A stretch of 64,000 nt of DNA, from positions 1 through 64,000 of the forward strand of contig CAWJBI010000029.1 in NCBI GenBank assembly GCA_963841065.1, in the 5' to 3' direction. Positions within the stretch are counted from its first letter, which is position 1. Each line of letters begins with the position of its first letter. This document shows, piece after piece, positions 32,869 through 41,519 of this stretch. The translations under genes were made by a program, and so were the position numbers. The notes beneath the pieces were generated by a model. It was not told the DNA's origin. It searched no databases and saw only the letters and a list, made by a program, of their open reading frames with translations. Origin of the DNA: M0108 sp963841065. GTDB taxonomy: Bacteria; Pseudomonadota; Gammaproteobacteria; Chromatiales; Chromatiaceae.

Positions 32869-35410
32869 TTAGGCCGGATTTTCCAGTCGGGGATGATCCT
32901 GGTCCGCTAAAAAATCCAGGACGACCCGCCAGTGCCCATCCAGACGCAGACGGGCGTCGAGTTGGGCGCCACCGCCATCGCCGAAGCCCTGGATCACCCC
33001 GGTACGACCGGTGGCAATGAGGCGGTGAATCTCAGCCTGCGTCAGCAAGCGCCCGGAGACCTCCTTCCAGACCACGAAGTCGCAGCCTTCCCGATAGCGG
33101 TCGCAACCAAAGCCCCGGCGGCCCTCGATGATGCGACCCATCCCGCACTTGGGACAGATCAGTGGCCCCAGGGGTAATCCGGCCTCACCCGCGGGCTCCC
33201 CCGAGCCGCTCCCGACCGCTCCTGGTGAAGCCGCCACGGGGGACGGGGAGGGGACGCGCTCCGTGGACGGTCCCTCGAAATCGAAGGCGACCCTGCCATC
33301 CTGATCCAACTTCAAGCGAGCCGCAAAGGGCCTTCCGGTCTTGGCTACGAAGCCCTCGACCCTATCCGTCCGCCCCTCCGCCAACAGTTGCCGGATCAGC
33401 TTCTTATCAAGCCTGAGTCCCGCCAAGGTCTTCCAGAGCGTCAGGCCGCACCCCTCGGTATAACGGCTGCAGCCGAAGGCCTTGGCGGTTTCCAGCACCT
33501 TGCCCTTCTTACAGAGAGGACAGAGGCCCAGATCCGTGGCGCGCGCCGGCGGGGCCTGCCGCGACCCACCGCGCTTGCCCCTGGGCTGGCCAGGGCCCGC
33601 GGCGGCCGCCTGCTCCGGGGTCAAGGCCGCGCCCTGGGCCACGACGGGGATGAGATGACGCACCCAGGCGACGATATCGCGATAAAAGTCCTCGGCCTGG
33701 CCTTGACCCTGCTCCACATCCTTGAGCCGCTGCTCCCAGCTCGCCGTCAGCTCCGGGCTGCGCAGGGGCTCCGCCACCAGACCGATGAGGGCCAGGCCCT
33801 TGGCGGTCGCCCGCAGTTGTTTACGCTGACGCTCGACATAGCCGCTCCGAATGAGCTTTTCGATGATGGCGGCGCGGGTGGCGGGCGTGCCCAGGCCGGA
33901 CTCCTTCATGGCCGACGCCAGGGCATCGTCCTCGATCTCGCGCCCGGCGCTCTTCATGGCCGCCAGCAGGGTCGCGTCATCGTAGGGGCGTGGGGGCTGG
34001 GTCTCTTTTTCCACGACCTCCAGGCCGGTGACATGGACCCTTTGACCGGCGGTCAGGAGCGGCAGGACAGCCTCCTCGTTCTCGCCCCCCGCCATGACGC
34101 GCCGGGGGAGGCTCCACCCGCTTCCAGCCGGGGTCCAGGACCCGGGAACCACGGGCGACAAAGTCGGCGCCACCGATATCCAGGATGACACGCGTTTCCT
34201 CCACCAGCTCATCGGGCAGGAAGATGGCGACAAAGCGCGCCACCACCAGCTCGAAGACCCGACGCGCCGCCTCCGGCAGATGGGCGGTGGGGCGCTTGCC
34301 AGTGGGCAGGATGGCGTGATGATCCGTGAGCTTGGTGCTGTCCACATAGGCCTTGCCGAGTTGGAGGCCGGCCGCCAGACGCTGGCTCGCCTCGGCCGCC
34401 AGGGGGTGTTCCAGGCCGGTGAGGATGCCCGGGAGCAGGGGCAACATATCCTCGCCGATGTGGCGACTCTCGGTGCGCGGGTAGCTGATGAGCTTGTAGG
34501 TCTCATAGAGGGCCTGAGCCTGCTCCAGCACCTGGGCGGCGGTGAGGCCGAAGCGGCGGTTGGCGTCCCGCTGCAGATTGGTGAGGTCGTAGAGGGGCGG
34601 TGGCCGATTATGGCGCACCTTCTGGTCCACCCGCTTCACCCGGCCCTGGGTATGCGGCGCCAGTTCCCGCTGGAGGCGCTCGACCTCGGCCCGATTGTCG
34701 AGGCGGGTCTCGCCATCCCGGCAATAGCGGGCGCTGAAGCCCTCCGCCAGGGTCGCCACTAATTCGTAAAAAAAGACCTTGACGAAGCCGGCGATGGCCT
34801 GATCGCGGGCCACGATCATGGCCAGGGTCGGCGTCTGCACCCGGCCGATGGTGCAGAGCACCCGGTTATGGACCGTGTAGGCGCGGGTGAGGTTCATCCC
34901 CACCAGCCAGTCCGCCTGGGCACGGGCCCGCGCCGCCTGGGCCAGGGGTTCGAAGGCCGCGCCGGGCTTGAGATGGGCAAAGCCCGCGCGGATCGCCTCG
35001 TCGGTCAGGCTGGACACCCAGAGGCGCTGGACGGGCTTGCAACAGTGGGCGAACTCGTAGATGAGGCGAAAGATGTTCTCGCCCTCGCGCCCGGCATCCG
35101 TGGCACAGATGACGGCCTGGGTATCCGGGGCATTGAGCAGGCCCTGGACGATCTTTAACTGGCTGGCGGTGCGCGGGTCGGACCGCAATTGCCAGCGCTC
35201 CGGGATCATGGGCAGTTGGGCCAGGGACCAGCGCCCCGACCAAGAGGCGCCATAGTCATCTGGCTCGGCGAAATGGACCAGATGACCCAGGGCCCAGGTG
35301 ACGCGGTAGCCCTGACCCTCCAGGAAGCCCTCGCCCTTGCGCCCGGCCCCAAGAATGCGGGCGATATCGCGGGCGACGCTGGGCTTTTCGGCCAGGACGA
35401 GAATGGTCAA
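32869..35410 (-). CDS. topB: DNA topoisomerase III-type enzyme with C-terminal zinc repeats (frameshifted)
   Basis: This type IA topoisomerase resolves single-stranded DNA links. It starts at TTG 35410 (TILVLAEKPSVARDIARILGA), with the TOPRIM acidic motif ATDAGREGENIFRLIYEF near residue 100, the gate strand VLCTIGRVQTPTLAMIVARD near 195, and the active tyrosine in KLISYPRTESRHI near 318. After LDPGWKRVEPP (about 34110) the frame is lost at a run of five Gs (34103-34107). The rest (RRVMAGGENEEAVLPLL to the end at 32869) continues in another frame, including SGLGTPATRAAIIEKL and CPLCKKGK/CPKCGMG zinc-type repeats. The start follows the J-domain gene by 20 bp. Confidence 0.88.
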
Positions 35411-35430
35411 GGGAGATCCCGCGCGGCCAC

Positions 35431-36192
35431 TCAATCGTCCAGCAGGACGCGTTTGGCCTCGTTGATCTTGGCGGCCAGATAGTCGGACCCCCCCCGATCC
35501 GGGTGCAATCGCTGCATCAGACGGCGATGGGCGTCGCGAATGGCTGCGGCGTCCGCCCCCGCCGCCAGGCCCAGCACGGCCAGGGCCTCCTCCTGATTCA
35601 TGGGGCCACCGCTCGCCTGGGCCTGGGGTCCCCCGGGCGTCGTCTGGCGCCACTCCTCGCCCAGGGTTCTATCCAGGTAGGCCTCCAGCAGGCTGGCCGA
35701 CTGGACATCCTCGCGGTGACAAAGGTCCAGGAGGCGCAACAGGGCGTCTCCCGCCAACTCGGAAAGGCGTTGTCCCTGAAATTCACCCTCCAGAACCCGG
35801 CCATCCATATCACCGCTGGCGTGATCCAGGGTCATTTCGAGAAAGCGGGTGCGAATCGAGGAACTTTGACCCGCTGGACCCGACGCCCCGGCCTGGGCGG
35901 CACCCCCGGCGAGACCGCCCAGGCCGAGTGAGCGCAGTGTCTGACGGATAGCCGGCAACATCAGCAGGAGATTGATACCACGCATGGCCACGGGGATGGC
36001 GGCGGCCAGGGCGGCAAAGAGGGGATTGAGGCGCCCGGTCAGGGCCAAAGCGACCAGGAGACCCACGAGGCCCCACAAGGCGCCCTGCCGCAAGCGCTGG
36101 GAAACCTGGGCGGTTGATGTCTTGCGGAACCAGTGCAGGAACCAGACAAAACCGGCAACCAGCAGGACGAGGAGAAGTAGTCGACCGACCAT
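35431..36192 (-). CDS. membrane-anchored J-domain protein
   Basis: The 253-residue protein has two or three N-terminal hydrophobic helices (LLLLVLLVAGFVWFLHWF; GALWGLVGLLVALALTG; LFAALAAAIPVAM), a TerB-like acidic middle (LSELAGDALLRLLDLCHREDVQSASLLEAYLD) and a C-terminal J domain with the HPD motif in LMQRLHPDRGGSDYLAAKINEAKRVLL. It resembles the TIM14-like bacterial DnaJ group and should stimulate an Hsp70 at the membrane. It lies 3 bp after the VWA gene and 20 bp before topB, so all three are likely one transcript. Confidence 0.85.
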   Translation of the reverse strand: MVGRLLLLVLLVAGFVWFLHWFRKTSTAQVSQRLRQGALWGLVGLLVALALTGRLNPLFAALAAAIPVAMRGINLLLMLPAIRQTLRSLGLGGLAGGAAQAGASGPAGQSSSIRTRFLEMTLDHASGDMDGRVLEGEFQGQRLSELAGDALLRLLDLCHREDVQSASLLEAYLDRTLGEEWRQTTPGGPQAQASGGPMNQEEALAVLGLAAGADAAAIRDAHRRLMQRLHPDRGGSDYLAAKINEAKRVLLDD

Positions 36193-36195
36193 GGA

Positions 36196-36907
36196 TCAGC
36201 CCCGGCGAAGGCCTTGGGTCAAGCGCAGGACCGCGCCGCCTCGCCGGCGGCCGAAGTCCTCCAGGGCGCGGCGACCGCCCGCCGCGAAGATGGCGACGGC
36301 GCTGAGCAAGTCGCGCAGCACCTCGGGGCTGTGGGCATCAAAGGGGCACCAAGCCCCACCGCTCAGACTGGCAATGGCGCGCAGGGTCTGTTCCGCCTGT
36401 GGATCACGTCCCTCCTGGAAGACGAAGACCGGCAACCCCAAGAGGCCAAGTTGGCCGGCGAGTTCGGCGAGCCGCGCCGGTTCTTCTTCCATGGCATCGC
36501 CGACCAAGACCAGGGCATCCACTTTGCCGTGCTTACGCTCCTCCAGGGCATGTTCCAGGACGCGCCCGATCTGCGTCAGACCCGCCGAGCAGTATGACGC
36601 GGGTCATGCGCCCGAGTAATTCCTGGGCCTGGTCACACCAGGGCGAGGCCTCGAAGTCAAGGAAGCCACCAAAGTGGCAGAGTTGCACGGATAGCCCTCC
36701 CAGGTTGGCCGTCTCGCTGAACATGGAGGCTTGGATGGCGCAGGCCTGGTCCCAGGTCGGCTGGCGGCTGGCGGTGGCGTCCATGGCGAAAATCAGCCGC
36801 CCGCGCCGCCCCCCGGACCGCGGCTGAACTGCCTCCAGCTTGCGCAGAAAGGCCACCACCTCGCCATCACTGGCGACGGGATGAAGATCTCGACGGTCGC
36901 TGATCAT
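36196..36907 (-). CDS. von Willebrand A-type protein (frameshifted)
   Basis: The joined product is about 236 residues: an N-terminal part from ATG 36907 (MISDRRDLHPVASDGEVVAFLRKLEAVQ, then LIFAMDATASRQPTWDQA) and, after a frame change near 36597, a C-terminal part (YCSAGLTQIGRVLEHALEERKHGKVDALVLVGDAMEE). DATAS fits a metal-ion-dependent adhesion site of the D-x-T-x-S kind, and VLVGDAMEE supplies the later acidic strand. No membrane segment is seen. It is the first gene of VWA/J-domain/topB. Its function is unknown. Confidence 0.75.
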
Positions 36908-37050
36908 AAGTTGTGGAGGGCGTTAATGAGGATGGATCATCAAGTAGGTGCAGGTCAATCAGCTTGCCCGCATCCTGGGAAAATGCAAACCCGGTCTATT
37001 CGGATACGATAGTCCCAGGTGTGAACCTCGGGATACCCCATAAACAGCCA

Positions 37051-37069
37051 AGGCGCCCGAGGGGCGCCT
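37051..37069. terminator. hairpin between the H-NS-like and VWA genes
   Basis: AGGCGCC (37051-37057) and GGCGCCT (37063-37069) form a GC-rich stem about 80 bp beyond the H-NS gene's stop. On the minus strand it is followed by TGGCTGTTTATG, a weak T-stretch. It may end the hns transcript. Confidence 0.4.
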
Positions 37070-37148
37070 AGCCATAATCCGTGAGGGTAAGGAAGGAGGA
37101 TAATCAGCGCGAGTCAAGACGCCGACTCCCCTGGATACTATTTTACAA

Positions 37149-37568
37149 TCAGCCTTCCACGACCTTCAGATAATTAGCCTTGAAGGCATTGCGATCTCCC
37201 TTGTTGGCGGGATCGTATCCCTGATCCAGCATCTTCTGCTTCATCCAGCCAGGAGTAGCGCCGCGAGAATAGACATTATCGGAATTATCGGGATCAACAT
37301 AAAAGGTACGTTGGCGATTATCCGCCGCGGAGCGGCGCGGAGCAACAGCCGAACGGGCCGGACCACGGCGCTTTCTGACGCCCAGCAGGGGAACGATATC
37401 GGTCAGGGAATAACCTCGTTCGGCAATCATGTCCTTGATGGTTTGCGCCAATTCATATTTGGCCTGCTCCTTGCGCTGCTCAAGGGCAGCGATGGCATTG
37501 AGGCGATCCTGCTCGAGATCGGCGACAAGGCGCTGGATCTCTTCATAGCTTAAATTTTCCAATTCCAT
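37149..37568 (-). CDS. H-NS family nucleoid-associated protein
   Basis: The 139-residue protein has an N-terminal coiled-coil (LENLSYEEIQRLVADLEQDRLNAIAALEQRKEQAKYELAQTIKDMI), a basic linker (VRKRRGPARSAVAPRRS) and a C-terminal DNA-binding domain of the H-NS type (FYVDPDNSDNVYSRGATPGWMKQKML). ATG 37568 is chosen because GGAG is 6 nt upstream and the oligomerisation helix begins there. The C-terminal tail (YDPANKGDRNAFKANYLKVVEG) is unusual for the family. It has its own promoter at 37643-37671. Confidence 0.85.
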   Translation of the reverse strand: MELENLSYEEIQRLVADLEQDRLNAIAALEQRKEQAKYELAQTIKDMIAERGYSLTDIVPLLGVRKRRGPARSAVAPRRSAADNRQRTFYVDPDNSDNVYSRGATPGWMKQKMLDQGYDPANKGDRNAFKANYLKVVEG

Positions 37569-37642
37569 AAAAAACTCCTGGTCAGTAGGGGAGTAACATT
37601 GCATACCGAATCAGTGCGACTTGATACGGTAATAGGATGGCT

Positions 37643-37671
37643 AATTTAAAACCAAAAATTTTTATTGTCAA
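37643..37671 (-). promoter_or_regulatory. sigma-70-type promoter of the H-NS-like gene
   Basis: On the minus strand TTGACA (complement of 37666-37671) is followed after exactly 17 bases by TAAATT (complement of 37643-37648). The spacer is AT-rich, as in strong promoters. The predicted transcript would start near 37636 and leave a leader of about 68 nt before ATG 37568. Confidence 0.6.
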
Positions 37672-38007
37672 CACTCCGTGGAAACCACACCGCCTTTAGT
37701 GACCATTCAGTGATTCCCGAAACAATCAACTCGGCTATTCAAACTCAAGTCAAGGGCATCATCGTGTAATCAGCACACTCATTCGATCACACCGAATCGG
37801 GTCCAGCCGCATTGACCGAGGGGTCCCACACCGCCGTGTCCACCAAAGCGCATGGCGGGCATGCCAAACCATATTTCCATAAAGTAATTGGCGGACCCTC
37901 CTGATGGGTATGACCCGCACCCGACCCGGGACGCCCCTCCAAATCCGGCAACAACGGAGGTATTCCAGGCCCGGGGGCACCCGATAGACCCCATGACAGG
38001 CCCTTGC

Positions 38008-38021
38008 TTGACCCAGATCAA
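38008..38021 (+). promoter_or_regulatory. FNR/Anr-type box upstream of nrdD
   Basis: The 14-mer TTGACCCAGATCAA matches the FNR consensus (TTGAT, four bases, ATCAA) with one difference. Its centre at 38014.5 lies 41.5 bp before the start predicted from the TATACT -10 box at 38043-38048, the standard class II activator position. This predicts induction without oxygen, fitting an oxygen-sensitive enzyme. Confidence 0.7.
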
Positions 38022-38022
38022 A

Positions 38023-38069
38023 CACCCACATCTTGGGTTTCGTATACTCTCAACCACAATATCTTGTGC
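38023..38069 (+). promoter_or_regulatory. two NrdR-type boxes around the nrdD -10 element
   Basis: Box one is at 38023-38038 (ACATCTTG core) and box two at 38054-38069 (CACAATATCTTGTG core, an almost exact match to the NrdR consensus acaCwAtATaTwGtGt as I know it). They are 31 bp apart, about three helical turns, the usual tandem spacing. They flank TATACT (38043-38048), so bound NrdR would block RNA polymerase. nrdR itself is not in the window. Confidence 0.7.
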
Positions 38070-38087
38070 TCACCGAGGTTACCACCC

Positions 38088-40133
38088 ATGCCTAACGTCC
38101 AGCCGAGGCTCGCCACCCTGCCCTCCCGCGTCCTCAAGCGCGATGGCAACCAGGTAGCCTTCGAGGCCGGCAAGATTCGCTCGGCTATTGAACGAGCGGG
38201 GCGGGCCAGTGGCGAATTCGGGACGCATGAGGCCGAGCGGCTCACCTCCCAAGTCGTCAAGGTACTCAGCCACCGCTTCCACGATGGCCGTATGCCGGAT
38301 ATCGAGGCTATCCAGGATCTGGTGGAGCAGACCCTCATCGCTGACGACCACTTCGAAACGGCCCGAGCCTATATCCGCTATCGTGAACAGCATCGCAAAC
38401 TGCGCTCGGACCGCCGCACCCTAGTGGACGCCGCCGCCAGCATCGACGAATACTTGGACAGGTCCGACTGGCGCGTCTCCGCTAATGCCAACCAGGGCTG
38501 GTCCCTGGGCGGCCTCATCCTCAACACCTCGGGCAAGATGATCGCCAACTATTGGCTATCGCACGTTTACCCCCCCGAGATCGGCGAGGCCCATCGCGCG
38601 GGCGACGTTCATATCCACGACCTCGACATGCTTGCCGGCTATTGCGCCGGCTGGTCCCTGCGCACCTTATTACATGAGGGCTTCAATGGCGTGCCGGGCA
38701 AGGTCGAATCCGGCCCGCCGCGCCACATGTCATCCGCCATCGGCCAGATCGTTAATTTCCTCGGCACCCTGCAGAATGAATGGGCTGGTGCTCAGGCCTT
38801 CTCCAGCTTCGATACCTATATGGCGCCCTTCGTACGCAAGGATCTGCTGGTATATACGCAGGTCCGTCAGTATATCCAGGAACTCATCTATAACCTGAAT
38901 GTGCCCTCGCGCTGGGGCTGTCAGACACCCTTCACCAATCTCACCTTTGACTGGGTCTGCCCAGAGGATTTGCGTGAACAGATACCCATCATCGCCGGCG
39001 AGGAGCAGCCCTTCGCCTATGGCGATCTCCAGTATGAGATGGACCTCATCAACCGTGCCTATATTGAGGTCATGACGGCAGGCGATGCCAAGGGCCGCAT
39101 CTTTACCTTCCCCATTCCCACCTACAACATGACCGAGGACTTCCCCTGGGACAGTGAAAACGCCGAGCGCCTCTTCGCCATGACGGCCAAGTATGGCCTG
39201 CCCTATTTTCAGAATTTCATTAATTCCGAACTCAGACCCAACATGGTCAGATCCATGTGCTGCCGCTTGCAACTCGACCTGCGGGAATTACTCAAGCGCG
39301 GCAACGGCCTCTTCGGCTCCGCCGAGCAGACGGGGTCCCTGGGCGTGGTGACGCTCAATTGCGCGCGTCTGGGCCATGCCCATGCCGGCGACGAGGCCGG
39401 CCTCCTGGCCAGCCTGGACCGCCTGGTCGATCTGGCCCGCGACAGCCTGGAGATCAAACGCAAGGTCATCCAGCGCCATCTGGATGACGGCCTCTTTCCT
39501 TATACCAAGCGCTTCCTCGGCACCCTGCGCAACCACTTCTCCACCATCGGGGTCAATGGCCTGAACGAAATGATCCGGAACTTCACCCAGGACCGGGAGG
39601 ACATCACCTCGGTCGCGGGCAAGGCCCTGGCCCTGCGCTTTCTCGACCGGACGCGGGCGCGACTGGTGGAGTTCCAGGAGGCGACAGGCCATATGTACAA
39701 CCTGGAGGCCACCCCCGCGGAAGGCGCAACCTATCGTTTCGCCCGCGAGGACCGCAAACGCTTCCCGGGCATACTCCAGGCTGGCTCGGCGGATGCGCCT
39801 TATTACACCAACTCCTCTCAGATTCCCGTCGGTTACACCGACGATCCCTTCCTCGCCCTGGAGCTGCAGGAGGAACTCCAGAGCAAATACACTGGCGGTA
39901 CCGTGCTACACCTCTACATGAGCGAGCACATCTCCAGCCCCAAGGCTTGCAAACGTCTGATCCGCCGCGCCCTGACCCATTTCCGCCTGCCCTATATCAC
40001 CATCACGCCCATCTTTTCCATCTGCCCCAGCCATGGCTATATCCCCGGTGAGCATGAATTCTGCCCCCGCTGCGACCAGGAAATCATGGCCCACAAGCAG
40101 TGCCAGACCCAGGCGAACCCTTGCCATGGGTGA
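38088..40133 (+). CDS. nrdD: anaerobic ribonucleoside-triphosphate reductase, large chain lacking the glycyl-radical tail
   Basis: Class III ribonucleotide reductase makes deoxynucleotides without oxygen. The 681-residue chain has an N-terminal ATP-cone (VLKRDGNQVAFEAGKIRSAIERAG to IRYREQH, about residues 15-105), the catalytic barrel with adjacent cysteines Cys391-Cys392 (RSMCCRLQLDL), and a zinc site near the end (ICPSHGY with Cys646, CPRC with Cys659/Cys662). ATG 38088 has GAGG 8 nt upstream. The chain stops at QANPCHG, before the RVxGY radical motif, which is encoded separately 34 bp downstream. It is the first gene of nrdD-radical protein-nrdG. Confidence 0.93.
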   Translation: MPNVQPRLATLPSRVLKRDGNQVAFEAGKIRSAIERAGRASGEFGTHEAERLTSQVVKVLSHRFHDGRMPDIEAIQDLVEQTLIADDHFETARAYIRYREQHRKLRSDRRTLVDAAASIDEYLDRSDWRVSANANQGWSLGGLILNTSGKMIANYWLSHVYPPEIGEAHRAGDVHIHDLDMLAGYCAGWSLRTLLHEGFNGVPGKVESGPPRHMSSAIGQIVNFLGTLQNEWAGAQAFSSFDTYMAPFVRKDLLVYTQVRQYIQELIYNLNVPSRWGCQTPFTNLTFDWVCPEDLREQIPIIAGEEQPFAYGDLQYEMDLINRAYIEVMTAGDAKGRIFTFPIPTYNMTEDFPWDSENAERLFAMTAKYGLPYFQNFINSELRPNMVRSMCCRLQLDLRELLKRGNGLFGSAEQTGSLGVVTLNCARLGHAHAGDEAGLLASLDRLVDLARDSLEIKRKVIQRHLDDGLFPYTKRFLGTLRNHFSTIGVNGLNEMIRNFTQDREDITSVAGKALALRFLDRTRARLVEFQEATGHMYNLEATPAEGATYRFAREDRKRFPGILQAGSADAPYYTNSSQIPVGYTDDPFLALELQEELQSKYTGGTVLHLYMSEHISSPKACKRLIRRALTHFRLPYITITPIFSICPSHGYIPGEHEFCPRCDQEIMAHKQCQTQANPCHG

Positions 40134-40167
40134 ATCCCATTCAATATTTTTTCAGGAGAGAACCACC

Positions 40168-40365
40168 ATGTCGGATAACCCCAACATCCAACTCAGAGAC
40201 GAAGAGCGTACCCGCTGCGAAGTCTGGACCCGCGTCATGGGTTACCATCGCCCAGTAGCCGCTTTCAACGCTGGCAAGCGCTCCGAGCACCAGGAGCGGC
40301 GCTATTTTGTTGAGCAACGGCGGTCCCAGGCCCCGGGGGGCCTTAAAGCGCAAAAGTGCAATTGA
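40168..40365 (+). CDS. free-standing glycyl-radical subunit of the anaerobic ribonucleotide reductase
   Basis: This 65-residue protein corresponds to the C-terminal end of ordinary NrdD. CEVWTRVMGYHRP carries the radical-bearing glycine (RVxGY motif, near residue 24), and FNAGKRSEHQERRYF matches the conserved N-x-GK-x-x-E-x-x-x-R-x-x-F end. It has its own ATG with GGAG 9 nt upstream and is in a different frame from nrdD, which ends 34 bp before with its own stop. This is therefore a genuine separate gene rather than one simple indel. It should pair with the large chain like a spare radical domain and be activated by NrdG. Confidence 0.85.
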   Translation: MSDNPNIQLRDEERTRCEVWTRVMGYHRPVAAFNAGKRSEHQERRYFVEQRRSQAPGGLKAQKCN

Positions 40366-40386
40366 GAAATACTACGAGATAAGGGC

Positions 40387-41088
40387 ATGGAAAAGGACGC
40401 GTTGCGCGTTGGCGGTCTTACCCCCCTGACCAGTCTCGACTATCCGGGGGAACTGGCGGCGGTGATCTTCTGCCAGGGCTGCCCTTGGCGTTGCTCCTAC
40501 TGTCACAACAACCATTTGCTGCCGCCCGATGGTGCCCATGCCATCCCCTGGAGCCAGGTAGAGGCATTTCTGGAACGTCGCCAAGGACTGCTGGACGCCG
40601 TGGTCTTCAGCGGCGGCGAACCCACGCTGCAAAACGCCTTGCCCGCCGCCCTGACTCAGGTCAAGGCGATGGGCTTTAAGATTGGCATGCACACGGCGGG
40701 CATCTACCCCGAACGCCTGGAGACGCTAAAGCCGCTTCTGGACTGGGTTGGGCTGGATATCAAGGCCTTGCCCGAGGACTACCCAGCCCTCACCGGAGCG
40801 ACAGCCTCTGGGGAACGCGCCTGGCAGAGCCTGCGCCTGCTACTCGCGGCTGAAGTCCCCCTAGAAGTAAGGACTACCGTGCCTCCAGACTGGCGGCTAG
40901 CCCGTGGGATGGAGACTCTGATGCGCCGACTGGCCGATGCGGGGGTCGAGGACTATGCGCTCCAGACTCGCCGCGATACCAATCACCGTCATCAGGACTT
41001 GCGGGGAACCGGATTCCCTGCCCCGCCCCCGCCGGAAACTTATGCAAAACTTGGAGAGGCTCTGTTCCGCAGCTTCGTCTTACGGTAG
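40387..41088 (+). CDS. nrdG: anaerobic ribonucleotide reductase activating protein NrdG
   Basis: NrdG is the radical SAM activase that forms the glycyl radical of class III reductase. The 233-residue protein begins VGGLTPLTSLDYPGELAAVIFCQGCPWRCSYCHN with the cluster motif CPWRCSYC (Cys32/36/39), then VVFSGGEPTLQ and VGLDIKAL. It is longer than E. coli NrdG and close to the PflA-like NrdG group found with this kind of NrdD. It lies 21 bp after the small glycyl-radical gene, so the three act as one unit. Confidence 0.92.
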   Translation: MEKDALRVGGLTPLTSLDYPGELAAVIFCQGCPWRCSYCHNNHLLPPDGAHAIPWSQVEAFLERRQGLLDAVVFSGGEPTLQNALPAALTQVKAMGFKIGMHTAGIYPERLETLKPLLDWVGLDIKALPEDYPALTGATASGERAWQSLRLLLAAEVPLEVRTTVPPDWRLARGMETLMRRLADAGVEDYALQTRRDTNHRHQDLRGTGFPAPPPPETYAKLGEALFRSFVLR

Positions 41089-41192
41089 CATAAAGCATCA
41101 AGGTGATTTGATTGACCTCGACCTGGCCCAGTTGGCAAGTCAGGCCTAGGTTCAACCGGACCCAAAGCCCAGTTCCCAACCATTCTCAGTTC

Positions 41193-41507
41193 ATGAAGAA
41201 GAAAATCAAGCGCCTTGCGACTTCGCTGTTGCCGGTTGCCACTAACCGTGTCGGCGACTGCAACCGCTGCGGGGAGTGCTGCAAGCTGCCCTATCCCTGC
41301 CCATTTCTGCGCTATGACGCGGACGGCTTGAGCATGTGCGCCATTTACACCTTTCGCCCTCCGAGCTGCCGCAAATATCCCCGCACAGCGGAGGAGAACC
41401 TCACGCCCCAGGTCTGCGGCTTCAGCTTCGTGCCAACTAGCCAGGTGGTGGAGGTAGGTCCTCCCGAGACTCTGGACCCCTTGGTTCCGTCGGAACAGTC
41501 TGCCTGA
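41193..41507 (+). CDS. YkgJ-type cysteine cluster protein
   Basis: This 104-residue protein has the YkgJ metal-binding pattern: GDCNRCGECCKLPYPCPFL near residue 22, then CAIYTFRPPSCRKYP and a later single Cys in VCGFSF. Such proteins probably bind zinc or an iron-sulfur cluster; the substrate is unknown. ATG 41193 (MKKKIKRL) is chosen over an upstream in-frame start lacking homology. It lies about 105 bp after nrdG and 12 bp before moaE, so it is probably co-transcribed with moaE. Confidence 0.8.
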   Translation: MKKKIKRLATSLLPVATNRVGDCNRCGECCKLPYPCPFLRYDADGLSMCAIYTFRPPSCRKYPRTAEENLTPQVCGFSFVPTSQVVEVGPPETLDPLVPSEQSA

Positions 41508-41519
41508 TCGGGCCCTGGC

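Larger units (their letters stand above)
37569..38087. other. 519-bp divergent control region between the H-NS-like gene and nrdD
   Basis: The leftward promoter for the H-NS-like gene lies at 37643-37671. A rightward promoter with FNR-type and NrdR-type sites for nrdD lies at 38008-38069. The middle (about 37680-38000) has no convincing reading frame; some stretches are AT-richer than the genes. No tRNA or small RNA was recognised. Confidence 0.6.

Noticed and set aside
38004..38087. An upstream TTG start for nrdD
   Set aside because: The added residues are unlike any NrdD and lie over the FNR and NrdR boxes. ATG 38088 has a better ribosome site.
40033..40167. A longer start for the small glycyl-radical gene
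   Set aside because: The upstream part overlaps the end of nrdD and reads as low-complexity. ATG 40168 has its own GGAG.
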